Positions 1 through 7,679 of a stretch of 28,124 nucleotides of DNA are shown one piece after another (within the stretch, counting starts at the first letter, position 1; the number at the start of each line of letters is the position of its first letter). This DNA comes from JBCCIM01 sp045106435 (lineage in GTDB: Bacteria > Bacteroidota > Rhodothermia > Rhodothermales > JAHQVL01). A model generated the notes under the pieces. It did not search any database, was not told where the DNA came from, and was given only the letters and a program-made list of their open reading frames with translations. The position numbers and the translations under genes are program-made. The stretch is taken from positions 1 through 28,124 of the forward strand of contig JBGCEN010000403.1 of the NCBI GenBank assembly GCA_045106435.1, read 5' to 3'.

Positions 1-195
1 CTTACCGACTTACCGACTTACCGACTTACCGACTTACCGACTTACCGACTTACCGACTTACCGACTTACCGACTTACCGACTTACCGACTTACCGACTTA
101 CCGACTTACCGACTTACCGACTTCCCGACTTACCGACTTACCGACTTACCGACTTACCGACTTACCGACTTACCGACTTACCGACTTACCGACTT
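1..195. repeat. 8-bp tandem array (CTTACCGA)n
   Basis: Twenty-four consecutive copies of CTTACCGA plus a partial CTT run from the first base to position 195, two bases before the ATG of the DUF1028 gene. Only the sixteenth unit differs (CTTCCCGA, at 121-128). The array probably continues off the left edge. Because 8 is not a multiple of 3, all three plus-strand frames read the same cycling octapeptide, LTDLPTYR, without a stop; the minus strand has a TAA in each frame. It fills the whole visible leader of the next gene. Confidence 0.98.
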
Positions 196-197
196 CA

Positions 198-1199
198 ATG
201 AAAACAACCCTCCTCATACTGCTATCCATCGTTTTATTGAACACAGATCTGCAGGCGCAGAAGTTGACAGATCGCCGGCCGGTGGCTACGTATTCGATTG
301 TTGCCAGAGATTCAGTGACGGGGCAACTGGGTGTAGCTGTGCAATCCCACTGGTTTTCTGTGGGCTCCATTGTAACCTGGGCTGAAGCAGGTGTAGGTGC
401 TGTTGCTACCCAGTCGTTTATTGACCCTGCTTATGGTCCGCTTGGGCTTGAGATGATGAAGGCCGGCCGTAGCGCGCCAGATGCGCTTGCTGGATTACTC
501 AAGAGCGATGACGGGCGTGAAGTAAGGCAAGTTGCCATGATTGACGCTGAAGGGCGCGTTGATGCGCATACGGGGGCCAATGCGATTATTGCAGCCGGAC
601 ACCACGTGGGTAAACAATACTCCGTCCAAGCCAATTTAATGGAGAACGACACCGTTTGGGGAGCGATGAGCAGGGCGTATGAAAATGCGGAGGGCGACTT
701 GGCAGAGCGATTATTAAAAGCGCTGGAAGCTGCAGAGGGAGAGGGTGGTGATATTCGAGGCAAGCAGTCTGCAGCCATTCTCATTGTGTCCGGAGACCCA
801 ACAGGAAGATCATGGGAGGACAGGTTGTTTGATTTGCGGGTAGAGGACCATCCGGATCCTGTGGTAGAGTTACGCCGGCTTGTGAAAATGCAACGGGCGT
901 ACCAGAAACTCAATGAAGGAGATGGTTGGGTTACGCTTCAGGATTTCCCCAAAGCGTTGGACTCATACAGCGAAGCGCTGGACATCTTGCCAGATGAAGC
1001 TACAAATGGCGAAGCAGCCTTCTGGGTAGGTATCACGTTGATGGATGCAGGAGATATGAATCAAGCGTTGCCTTATCTGAAGCGTGCCTACGCACAAGAT
1101 GAAAGATGGGCGGCCTTGGTGCCTCGATTGCCGGCTGCAGGCCTGCTAAGTGCGCCGGCTGATCAGGTTGAGCAATTGATCAAACTCATGCAGGAATAG
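198..1199 (+). CDS. Secreted DUF1028 family protein with TPR-like C-terminus
   Basis: A 333-residue protein. Residues 1-21 form a Sec signal peptide ending in a QAQ-like cleavage region. Residues about 28-225 match the DUF1028 family: ATYSIVARD near the start, then GQLGVAVQSHWFSVGS, an AGVGAVATQSF segment and a GDPTGRSWEDRLFDLRVEDH segment. The family is predicted to have an Ntn-hydrolase-like fold, but its substrate is unknown. Residues about 235-330 look like one or two TPR helices (KALDSYSEALDILP, then ALPYLKRAYAQDERW), where other members carry different C-terminal extensions. ATG 198 is chosen because the signal peptide starts there. No Shine-Dalgarno site is possible, since the octamer array ends two bases upstream. 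The gene is monocistronic, ending at the terminator at 1256-1290. The family call is firm; the function is unknown. Confidence 0.88.
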   Translation: MKTTLLILLSIVLLNTDLQAQKLTDRRPVATYSIVARDSVTGQLGVAVQSHWFSVGSIVTWAEAGVGAVATQSFIDPAYGPLGLEMMKAGRSAPDALAGLLKSDDGREVRQVAMIDAEGRVDAHTGANAIIAAGHHVGKQYSVQANLMENDTVWGAMSRAYENAEGDLAERLLKALEAAEGEGGDIRGKQSAAILIVSGDPTGRSWEDRLFDLRVEDHPDPVVELRRLVKMQRAYQKLNEGDGWVTLQDFPKALDSYSEALDILPDEATNGEAAFWVGITLMDAGDMNQALPYLKRAYAQDERWAALVPRLPAAGLLSAPADQVEQLIKLMQE

Positions 1200-1215
1200 G
1201 GCCTCGCAGTTTATT

Positions 1216-1236
1216 TTCCAGTGATCAGTATTCAGT
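1216..1236. repeat. Degenerate heptamer array, NATCAGT type (3 units)
   Basis: Three adjacent 7-mers (TTCCAGT, GATCAGT, ATTCAGT) share the core TCAGT or CAGT in strict 7-bp register. They lie 17 bp after the stop codon of the DUF1028 gene and before its terminator. A longer array with the same core lies at 5191-5225. Confidence 0.6.
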
Positions 1237-1255
1237 CATCCGATGGTTGCTGCAT

Positions 1256-1290
1256 AAAAAAAGACCTCCAACAATTGGAGGTCTTTTTTT
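1256..1290. terminator. Bidirectional intrinsic terminator
   Basis: The 9-bp stem GACCTCCAA / TTGGAGGTC with a CAA loop is flanked by seven A on the left and seven T on the right. It therefore ends transcripts from both sides: the DUF1028 gene on plus and the convergent lipoprotein gene on minus. Confidence 0.95.
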
Positions 1291-1334
1291 ATGCTCAATA
1301 GAGGTCCTGTTGAAATGGAAAGTACTGGAATTGA

Positions 1335-1919
1335 TTATCCAATAGCTGCGGTGCAATTGTCCTCGAAAAGCACATTTTGGTCGGCATCACTGAATGAATC
1401 ATTGGTGAATGCGCAGGAGAAGGATTCGCCGTTACAGGTTGACGAAATAGCGCCGTTCAACAAGATCTGGTCTTCATCTGTACTATTTGGGTTTGAGACA
1501 ATACCCATCGAGAAATTATTCAGCGTCATGCTGCAGGATTCCGTTAGATTGCCGTCAAGTGACAGTCCAAATTCAAACGCTGTCTCGGAGATGTTCGTTG
1601 TGAGGCCAAGATCTACATTTCCGTCAATTCCATTACAGTCACTAAAAACGAGACTGTAAAGATTTGCTGTAGATGAACTGTTGTAATCAACAGTGCCTGA
1701 CTGGTCACAGTCATAAATTGGCTTGGATTTAGATACATCGTTGAGCAGGATTTCTACGGCAATGTCACCAAAAACATCAAAAGATGCGCCGATCATTTCG
1801 CCCATCTGATCGAATGATTCGCCGGCATCATCATTGTCACTGCTGTCGCAGCTTGATGCAAGAATGAGGAGGCTAAACAGTAGCGTGAATGTTGTGGTTT
1901 TATTAAAAAGTGTTCTCAT
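1335..1919 (-). CDS. Small cysteine-rich lipoprotein, unknown function
   Basis: A 194-residue protein I do not recognise. Residues 1-24 form a lipoprotein signal with a hydrophobic LLFSLLILASSC stretch; Cys24 would be lipidated, followed by an acidic Ser/Asp-rich tether. The mature part holds six further cysteines (in DCDQSG, SDCNG, ESCSM, STCNG, FSCAF and DNC contexts). The even number suggests three disulfides, fitting a periplasmic or surface location. The rest is rich in Asn, Ser, Asp and Thr and probably beta-structured. The gene stands alone and ends at the shared terminator at 1256-1290. ATG 1919 is supported by the signal peptide. No enzymatic motif is visible. Confidence 0.75.
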   Translation of the reverse strand: MRTLFNKTTTFTLLFSLLILASSCDSSDNDDAGESFDQMGEMIGASFDVFGDIAVEILLNDVSKSKPIYDCDQSGTVDYNSSSTANLYSLVFSDCNGIDGNVDLGLTTNISETAFEFGLSLDGNLTESCSMTLNNFSMGIVSNPNSTDEDQILLNGAISSTCNGESFSCAFTNDSFSDADQNVLFEDNCTAAIG

Positions 1920-2346
1920 ACAACTGGATGAAGTGTAGTTTTAGTGATAGCGTTTAAAGATGCAGCCGTCTATAGCACAAATATGGTATTTGTTGCGTGG
2001 CTGCTTTGATATAATCTGAATTACTCCCGAAGGTATAAGGTCAATGGTGCTGGGGGATACCTATCGGCTAAAGAGCTAGCCTGGAAGTAAGTCAAGATGT
2101 ATCGATATACCTCCTATTCGTTTGCAAACAGCATGCCATTCAATAGAAGAAGGCTTCCCCCTTTTTAATGGAGAAGCCTTCTTTGAAAAAGTTAGACCAG
2201 TACCGTGTAAAGTTAATTACCGCCTTGTTTTGGACCTTCGTGGAAGAGAGAACGGGAATAATTTCTCTTCTCTTTACTCTCTTGCCTGTTATGTTAGCAT
2301 TGGCCCAATACGCCACGCGACAAAACCCAAGTGACTCGTACCACTT
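1920..2346. other. Gene-poor spacer with one hairpin
   Basis: No convincing gene lies between the lipoprotein start and the sulfatase stop. Two plus-strand frames of 63-70 codons (2122-2334 and 2168-2359) have unnatural composition and no family resemblance. The lipoprotein promoter should lie in about 1920-2000, but I cannot point to a clear consensus. The main structure is the hairpin at 2147-2184. Confidence 0.6.
2147..2184. terminator. Hairpin, possible terminator for the sulfatase operon
   Basis: An 11-bp perfect stem, AAGAAGGCTTC (2147-2157) with GAAGCCTTCTT (2173-2183), has a 15-base loop in which CC/GG can extend pairing. It is about 165 bp past the sulfatase stop on the minus strand. 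The T-rich tail is weak in both directions, so terminator function is only probable. Confidence 0.5.
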
Positions 2347-3804
2347 CTATTCTTCCTGATACGCAGGATTAGGCACCGGCATTTGTGCATCCATATCTAA
2401 ACGCCATGCAGCCAGCTTTTCTCGCAATTCGGCTGCTTTCTCTGGCATTTGGGCAACCAGATTTTCCTGTTCACCTATGTCGTTGTCCAAGTCATAGAGT
2501 TCCAGGGAAGCGTCTTCATAGTTTTCAATCAGTTTGAAATTCCCCTCGCGAATGGCTCCGCCCGGTTTGCCTCCCTGATTGGAGTAATGGGGATAATGCC
2601 AGTAGATCGCGTCACGTGCAATAGCATTATCCTGCAACAACTGCGTCAGACTTTCGCCGTCTGTGTTCGCAGGTGTTTTGTCTGCCATCCCAAGCATATC
2701 CAGAATGGTGGGCAGGAAGTCGACGCTACTTACAGGGGTATCGCAAATCTGGTTGATGTCTGTTACACCCGGCCATTTTATTAGCATGGGTACGCGAATC
2801 CCGCCTTCATACAGCCATCCCTTACCTGTGCGGAGTGGGAGGTTTGAGGTAGGCCAACCCTCTGAGGTAGACAAGCCTCCATTGTCGGAGAAGAAGATGA
2901 CGATGGTGCGCTCGCTCATTCCGTTATCTTCAAGTGCTTGCATGATCCTGCCAACGCTCGTATCCATGCTTTCTACCATGCCGGCATAAATGGCGTGGTT
3001 CTGTACGGTTCGAACAGGACGCTTGCCTTCATAGGCAAAGTCAGCGCTATCGGGTAGCGGAGTACGTTTTGCTTCATACTTTGCCTGAAGATCAGGGCGA
3101 GATTGCAACGGGGTGTGGACGGCATACTGGGAAAAATGCAAAAAGAAGGGCTCGTCTTTTTTTGACGCAATGTATTGCGCGGCTTCTTCTCCTAATCTAT
3201 CTGTTAGATACTCACCTTCTTCGCCCCCTTCAACTAAATCGGTAAGCTGGTAGATTTGGGTGGTGTCTCGCCAGTTTTTTCGACTGTAGGGATAATAGTA
3301 GGTGGGTGGAGAGCCGTATTGGTTGCCGGCGATGTTGACGTTGAATCCACGGTTTTCCGGCAGATACTCGTCTCCCGCGCCAAGATGCCACTTTCCCATG
3401 TGGGCCGTTGCGTAGCCTTCATTTTGCAAGATGTTTGCCAGTGTCTGATGCTCCAGACCCATGTAGTTAAAGTCTTCTACTTGTCGTAACTGTTGGTCTG
3501 CACGATTAGATCGACCAGGTATCCAGTCGGTTTGCTTTAGCCGTGCAGGATACTTTCCAGTGAGAATGCTGGCACGTGTTGGTGAACATACCGGGCAGGC
3601 AGCGTAGCCATTGGTAAAACGCATGCTTTCAGCAGCGAGCTTATCGAGATGCGGCGTTTCATAGAATGAACTTCCAAACGCTGCAGTATCTGTCCAACCC
3701 ATGTCATCGATAAGAATAAAAACGACGTTGTAGGGTTCTTCATCAGATGCTGTGCATCCAGCCAGGATGCACAGCAGAAGACACAGTAGGGGGATTGATT
3801 TCAT
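2347..3804 (-). CDS. Cys-type (FGly) sulfatase lipoprotein
   Basis: A 485-residue arylsulfatase-family (S1) enzyme that hydrolyses sulfate esters, probably on sulfated polysaccharide or a small sulfated metabolite. Residues 1-17 are a lipoprotein signal (LAGC, Cys17), placing it in an envelope membrane facing the periplasm or outside. The metal-binding VVFILIDDMGW motif is at about residues 27-37. The FGly signature C-S-P-T-R is at 73-77, so Cys73 should become formylglycine, with the usual LTGKYP after it. GKWHLG at about 138-143 and FFSDNGG near 303-309 are further active-site segments. Length is normal. The start codon is one base after the tryptophanase TGA (TGATATGA), implying coupled translation. 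No susC/susD pair or other glycan genes are present, so the substrate cannot be told. Confidence 0.93.
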   Translation of the reverse strand: MKSIPLLCLLLCILAGCTASDEEPYNVVFILIDDMGWTDTAAFGSSFYETPHLDKLAAESMRFTNGYAACPVCSPTRASILTGKYPARLKQTDWIPGRSNRADQQLRQVEDFNYMGLEHQTLANILQNEGYATAHMGKWHLGAGDEYLPENRGFNVNIAGNQYGSPPTYYYPYSRKNWRDTTQIYQLTDLVEGGEEGEYLTDRLGEEAAQYIASKKDEPFFLHFSQYAVHTPLQSRPDLQAKYEAKRTPLPDSADFAYEGKRPVRTVQNHAIYAGMVESMDTSVGRIMQALEDNGMSERTIVIFFSDNGGLSTSEGWPTSNLPLRTGKGWLYEGGIRVPMLIKWPGVTDINQICDTPVSSVDFLPTILDMLGMADKTPANTDGESLTQLLQDNAIARDAIYWHYPHYSNQGGKPGGAIREGNFKLIENYEDASLELYDLDNDIGEQENLVAQMPEKAAELREKLAAWRLDMDAQMPVPNPAYQEE

Positions 3805-3805
3805 A

Positions 3806-5185
3806 TCAGGCTGTAACGGGGGTTAGCGGTTCAAATTGGGCGGTGAAATGGCGAAGTGCCGGCGGCTCCTTCGCAATTCTAAAGCCAGTGAGTTTATCTT
3901 TGGTGGATTGTACTTCTTCAAAGCACTCGATTACATAATCAATGTGGCTTTGGGTGTAGACCCTGCGCGGGATAGCAAGCCGCACAAGCTCCATTTTGGC
4001 TGGGAGTTCGGATCCATCTGGCTGCCGGCCAAACATCACCGAACCAATTTCGCAACTCCGGATGCCACCAACTTCATACAAAGCAACCGCAAGAGATTGC
4101 CCAGGATATTCCAAAGCCGGAATGTGGGGTAAAGTAGCTGCTGCATCAACATACACAGCATGCCCACCAACTGGCCTGATGATAGGAATACCCATTTGAG
4201 TCAATGCATCCCCAAGGTATTGAACCGATGCCAGTCTGTATTCAAGATAGTCTTCGTCGACAATCTCCTCAAGGCCTACTGCAATTGCTTCCAGATCTCT
4301 GCCGGCAAGGCCGCCGTATGTAGGGAATCCTTCCGTGAGAATCAGCTGATTTCGTGCATGTAGTGCCCAATTGTCATCGTTCATAGCAAGCCAGCCGCCG
4401 ATGTTTACAAGCGCATCTTTCTTCGCACTCATCGTCATACCATCCGCATAGGAGAACATCTCCTGCACAATCTCGGTGACAGATTTGTCGGCATATCCCG
4501 GTTCGCGAAGTTTAATCAGGTAGGCGTTCTCGGCAAACCGACAGGCGTCGAAGAAAAGGGGCAGACCGTGCTCGTCACAAACTTTTCGCGCCCCCCGGAT
4601 ATTCTCCATAGAAACCGGTTGGCCACCGCCTGAATTGTTGGTTACTGTAATCATAACCAAAGGAACGTTTCCTTTATGCTCGGTAAGAAAACGATCCAGT
4701 TTTTCCAGGTCGATGTTGCCTTTGAAAGGGTGCTCCAGCGCCGGATTCAATCCTTCCTGGATAACCAGGTCTGCAGCCACAGCACCGCTGGCCTCTACAT
4801 TGGCACGGGTGGTGTCAAAGTGGGTGTTATTGGGGATTATACTATCTGAATTACCCACAATGGAAAACAGAATACGCTCGGCTGCTCTGCCCTGATGGGT
4901 AGGGATGATGTGCTTGAATGGCATCAAGTTGTGGATGGCCTTTTCAAAGCGATGGTAAGAAGGAGATCCTGCGTAACTTTCATCCCCACGCATAACACCG
5001 GCCCACTGATTGGCACTCATCGCGGAGGTGCCTGAGTCTGTAAGCAGGTCAATAATCACATTATCTGAGTGTAGTGTGAATAGATTGAAGTGTGCCGCTT
5101 CGATATACTGCCGGCGCTCTTCCCGCGAAGTCATTCTGATGGGTTCAACAGTTTTGATGCGGAAGGGCTCTATAATTGTTTTCAT
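3806..5185 (-). CDS. tnaA: Tryptophanase (PLP-dependent beta-eliminating lyase)
   Basis: A 459-residue cytoplasmic PLP enzyme. Tryptophanase converts L-tryptophan to indole, pyruvate and ammonia. Family marks are EPFRIK near the start, IDLLTDSGT (45-53), IPTHQGR (94-100), and MSAKKDALVNIGG with the PLP Schiff-base lysine expected at Lys256. IPRRVYTQ (405-412) carries the carboxylate-binding arginine, and LRHFTAQF closes the protein. Much of the sequence resembles tyrosine phenol-lyase (NQWAG, GLAGRDLEA, IPRRVYT). Two specificity positions are tryptophanase-like, however: Asp124 in HFDTT, where the phenol-lyase has Thr, and Ile380 in SCEIG, where the phenol-lyase has its phenol-binding Arg381. 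No TnaC-type leader is visible. The gene lies 74 bp after the HDAC-like gene and one base before the sulfatase gene. Confidence 0.88.
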   Translation of the reverse strand: MKTIIEPFRIKTVEPIRMTSREERRQYIEAAHFNLFTLHSDNVIIDLLTDSGTSAMSANQWAGVMRGDESYAGSPSYHRFEKAIHNLMPFKHIIPTHQGRAAERILFSIVGNSDSIIPNNTHFDTTRANVEASGAVAADLVIQEGLNPALEHPFKGNIDLEKLDRFLTEHKGNVPLVMITVTNNSGGGQPVSMENIRGARKVCDEHGLPLFFDACRFAENAYLIKLREPGYADKSVTEIVQEMFSYADGMTMSAKKDALVNIGGWLAMNDDNWALHARNQLILTEGFPTYGGLAGRDLEAIAVGLEEIVDEDYLEYRLASVQYLGDALTQMGIPIIRPVGGHAVYVDAAATLPHIPALEYPGQSLAVALYEVGGIRSCEIGSVMFGRQPDGSELPAKMELVRLAIPRRVYTQSHIDYVIECFEEVQSTKDKLTGFRIAKEPPALRHFTAQFEPLTPVTA

Positions 5186-5190
5186 GTAAA

Positions 5191-5225
5191 TATCAGTAAT
5201 CAGTTGTCGGTGATCAGTCTTCAGT
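5191..5225. repeat. Degenerate heptamer array, NATCAGT type (5 units)
   Basis: Five contiguous 7-bp units in perfect register: TATCAGT, AATCAGT, a diverged TGTCGGT, GATCAGT and CTTCAGT. The array lies in the 74-bp gap after the HDAC-like gene stop (minus strand) and just upstream of the tnaA start. It shares its core with the array at 1216-1236. Confidence 0.75.
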
Positions 5226-5259
5226 TTGTGGACTGAAACCAGGTAGTTGTGCCGACAGC

Positions 5260-6285
5260 TTATGTGTGAAATTCTATTAAGCGTTTTAGTTCATCTTTTA
5301 CGTCCGCATCCGGGCTTGGTGATTTTCCAAATGGGTCGCTTGGATGTGCATCAGGATCTTGCAATAAACGCAATGTGGATAGCACCGAATGTGCAAGGGC
5401 ATCGGCATGGTAACCGCCTTCAAGCAGGGTGACCAGTCGGTTGTTTGAACATTGCCGAGCCCAGGATAAGATCTCCTGGAAGACTGCTGTAAATCCTGCA
5501 ACAGAGATGTTCAACCCGCCAATGGGGTCCATCCAGTGCGCATCATAGCCGGCAGACACCAGGATCAACTCAGGATTAAACTTCAGTGCAATGGGCGTTA
5601 AAATTTGCTCAAATACACGAAGGAAATCGTCATCACCTGTATGAGCTGGCAGCGGCACGTTGATGGTTGTGCCCTGTCCGTTGCCGGCGCCTGTTTCTTC
5701 CAGTCTTCCCGTACCGGGATACAACGGCCATTGATGCGTACTCATATACATCACATCCGGATCTTCGTAAAAAATCTCTTGCGTGCCATTTCCATGATGG
5801 ACATCAAAATCTACGATGAGAATTTTCTTAACACCGTGGTGCTTTTTAGCCCACTCCGCCGCAATAGAAATATTGGCGAGCAGGCAAAATCCCATAGCGG
5901 TATCAGGTCGCGCGTGATGTCCTGGAGGACGTACGACGGCAAACCCGTTGTCGACTTTCTGCCGCATCACCCTATCTGTAATAGATAACAGACCGCCAAG
6001 TGCTTGCATGGCTACATTGAGGCTGTCTGGTGTTGCGTAGGTGTCTGGGTCGAGTCTGGCACCGCCGGCTTGAACGGCAGCCGCTAAACGGTCGTAGTAT
6101 TCGCGTGGATGAACCAGGACTACGTCTTCGATGGACGCATTTGATGGCGGCAATACAATGAGACTGTCTAGTACAGGATCGTCTTTTATAAGCTGCTGAA
6201 TGGCTTGCAGCCTTTCCGGACGTTCAACATGGTTGGGCACCGCATGCCCTTGGTGGTTATCACTGAGTGTTATCGCTGTTCTCAT
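5260..6285 (-). CDS. Histone deacetylase-like (AcuC/HDAC superfamily) amidohydrolase
   Basis: A 341-residue zinc deacetylase from ATG 6285; an upstream in-frame TTG at 6303 would add six residues. Bacterial members remove acetyl groups from acetyl-lysine proteins, acetylpolyamines or other small amides. From the ATG, the active site shows RPPGHHA (about 119-125, tandem His), then DFDVHHGNGTQ (161-171, zinc ligands Asp161 and His163). GYDAH (about 246-250, third ligand Asp248) and EGGY (near 295-300) follow. The ATG is preferred because GAAGG precedes it at a usable distance. The start lies inside the 3' end of the HD gene (26-bp overlap), so the two are cotranscribed. Length and motifs are complete. 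The substrate is not deducible. Confidence 0.92.
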   Translation of the reverse strand: MRTAITLSDNHQGHAVPNHVERPERLQAIQQLIKDDPVLDSLIVLPPSNASIEDVVLVHPREYYDRLAAAVQAGGARLDPDTYATPDSLNVAMQALGGLLSITDRVMRQKVDNGFAVVRPPGHHARPDTAMGFCLLANISIAAEWAKKHHGVKKILIVDFDVHHGNGTQEIFYEDPDVMYMSTHQWPLYPGTGRLEETGAGNGQGTTINVPLPAHTGDDDFLRVFEQILTPIALKFNPELILVSAGYDAHWMDPIGGLNISVAGFTAVFQEILSWARQCSNNRLVTLLEGGYHADALAHSVLSTLRLLQDPDAHPSDPFGKSPSPDADVKDELKRLIEFHT

Positions 6286-7588
6286 GTACGGATAGCCCTT
6301 CAAGCGTCAAATTGATTTCTTTAGGGTAACAAACATAAGGTTTTTCAACGAGTTGCGTAAGCGCAGCAACAGCTGCATTGTCGGTAACGGTAGAAAGCTC
6401 TTTCACAATACCGTCAAGCCCGACGGCATCTATGGGGTCTTTGTCGGAAGTATAAGAAACGTGTTGTACTTTTCCGTGACTCAGATAATACTTGGCAGCA
6501 TCTACTGCATCTTCATTGGATAGAGAGAATTTACCGGCAAGCCAGTGGGCTACCTGTTCTTTCCACGCGCGAATGTCGTCTTCTGTAGGTGGGGTATCCA
6601 GATACGTGACACGAAGAAAGGAGCGATAGATGAACCGCCGACAAAGGTCAACCAGTACCGGGTCCTGGCAATGCATCCATTGCTTTAGGCTATAAGTGAT
6701 GTCGGAATCATCCAGTTCGCAATAGGCTTTGATGACCGTGGGATGTTCAATTTCACTGCCTTTGATTTCATTTCTTAAAAAAAATAGGAGGGAAGGAGAG
6801 GTGAGGCTGCGGATCTCGTTGAAATTTTCTGTGAGTAAATCGCGTGCCCTTTTGATGATACCAGATAGTAAGCGATCTCCTGATACGACCGTTTTATGAA
6901 GATACACCTGCCAGTACATAAGCCGGCGCGCAAAGAGGAAGTTTTCCACCGCATAGATACCCTTGGGCTCTATGGCAATGCGTGATTCCTTGCTGCCTTC
7001 AAGCGGGTGCACACGCAGTGTTTTGATAATACGGGCGACACCTACTTCCCCTTCAGCCACGCCCGTATGAAAAGAGTCTCTGCGCAGGTAGTCGAGCCTG
7101 TCCATATCCAATTGGCTGGATATCAGTTGATGAAAAAACGGGCGCTCATACGTGTTGTCAAACATCTTCAGGACCAGGTCCAACTGGCCCGGGAATCGGT
7201 TGTTGAGTAGCTCAATCAGCACCCGGCTCATGTTTTCGTGCTCGAAGTCCTCGATAAGCACATGCTCAAGCGTATGAGAAAAGGGGCCGTGCCCAACATC
7301 GTGTAATAGTGCCGCCGCTAGCGCTGCTGTATGTTCTTCTGTTGTGATCGGCGTGCCTTTTTCAGAGAGCACATTCAAGGCATCTTGCATAAGTGCCATG
7401 GCACCAAGTGCGTGGCCAAATCGTGTATGCTCTGCGCCTGGATATACCAGATTGCCTACGCCCAACTGCCTGATTCTTCTAAGACGCTGAACTTCTGGTG
7501 TGTGGATTAATGACAGCAACAAGTTGCGTGGCACGGAGATAAAACCATGGACTGGATCAGCGAATATCTTAAATCGTGGTTTTATCAT
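6260..7588 (-). CDS. HD superfamily phosphohydrolase (COG1078/YwfO-like)
   Basis: A 442-residue cytoplasmic metal-dependent phosphohydrolase. The N-terminus (FADPVHGFISVP, TPEVQRLRRIRQLG) is typical of the COG1078 group, related to dGTP triphosphohydrolases. The HD metal site is visible as RFGHALG (His59), LLHDVGHGPFSHTLEH (His96-Asp97, His100) and QLDMDRLDYLRRDS further on. The family is assigned to nucleotide (deoxy-NTP) hydrolysis, but no substrate is shown here. The start, MIKPRFKIFADP, matches the usual family start. It appears to lead a four-gene minus-strand block with the HDAC-like, tnaA and sulfatase genes. The 91 bp between it and the divergent deacetylase gene should contain both promoters. 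Confidence 0.9.
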   Translation of the reverse strand: MIKPRFKIFADPVHGFISVPRNLLLSLIHTPEVQRLRRIRQLGVGNLVYPGAEHTRFGHALGAMALMQDALNVLSEKGTPITTEEHTAALAAALLHDVGHGPFSHTLEHVLIEDFEHENMSRVLIELLNNRFPGQLDLVLKMFDNTYERPFFHQLISSQLDMDRLDYLRRDSFHTGVAEGEVGVARIIKTLRVHPLEGSKESRIAIEPKGIYAVENFLFARRLMYWQVYLHKTVVSGDRLLSGIIKRARDLLTENFNEIRSLTSPSLLFFLRNEIKGSEIEHPTVIKAYCELDDSDITYSLKQWMHCQDPVLVDLCRRFIYRSFLRVTYLDTPPTEDDIRAWKEQVAHWLAGKFSLSNEDAVDAAKYYLSHGKVQHVSYTSDKDPIDAVGLDGIVKELSTVTDNAAVAALTQLVEKPYVCYPKEINLTLEGLSVHENSDNTQ

Positions 7589-7679
7589 TTGGGTGGCGTG
7601 GATTCAGGTTGCATGTTGCAGGGTGTGTGTCGTAACTACCTACGTGAAATTTTCTCAGGAGCATCAAGTCGTACCAGCA

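Noticed and set aside
1..195. CRISPR array
   Set aside because: Units are 8 bp and contiguous with no spacers, and no cas genes are nearby.
2122..2359. Two small plus-strand ORFs in the spacer before the sulfatase
   Set aside because: They overlap each other and a hairpin, lack start signals and resemble no family.
3806..5185. Annotation as tyrosine phenol-lyase
   Set aside because: The phenol-binding Arg is replaced by Ile380 and the Thr by Asp124, both as in tryptophanase.
7500..7679. N-terminal extension of the deacetylase gene from ATG 7500
   Set aside because: The first 89 bp are antisense to the conserved start of the HD gene, and the encoded residues look random; ATG 7680 fits the family better.
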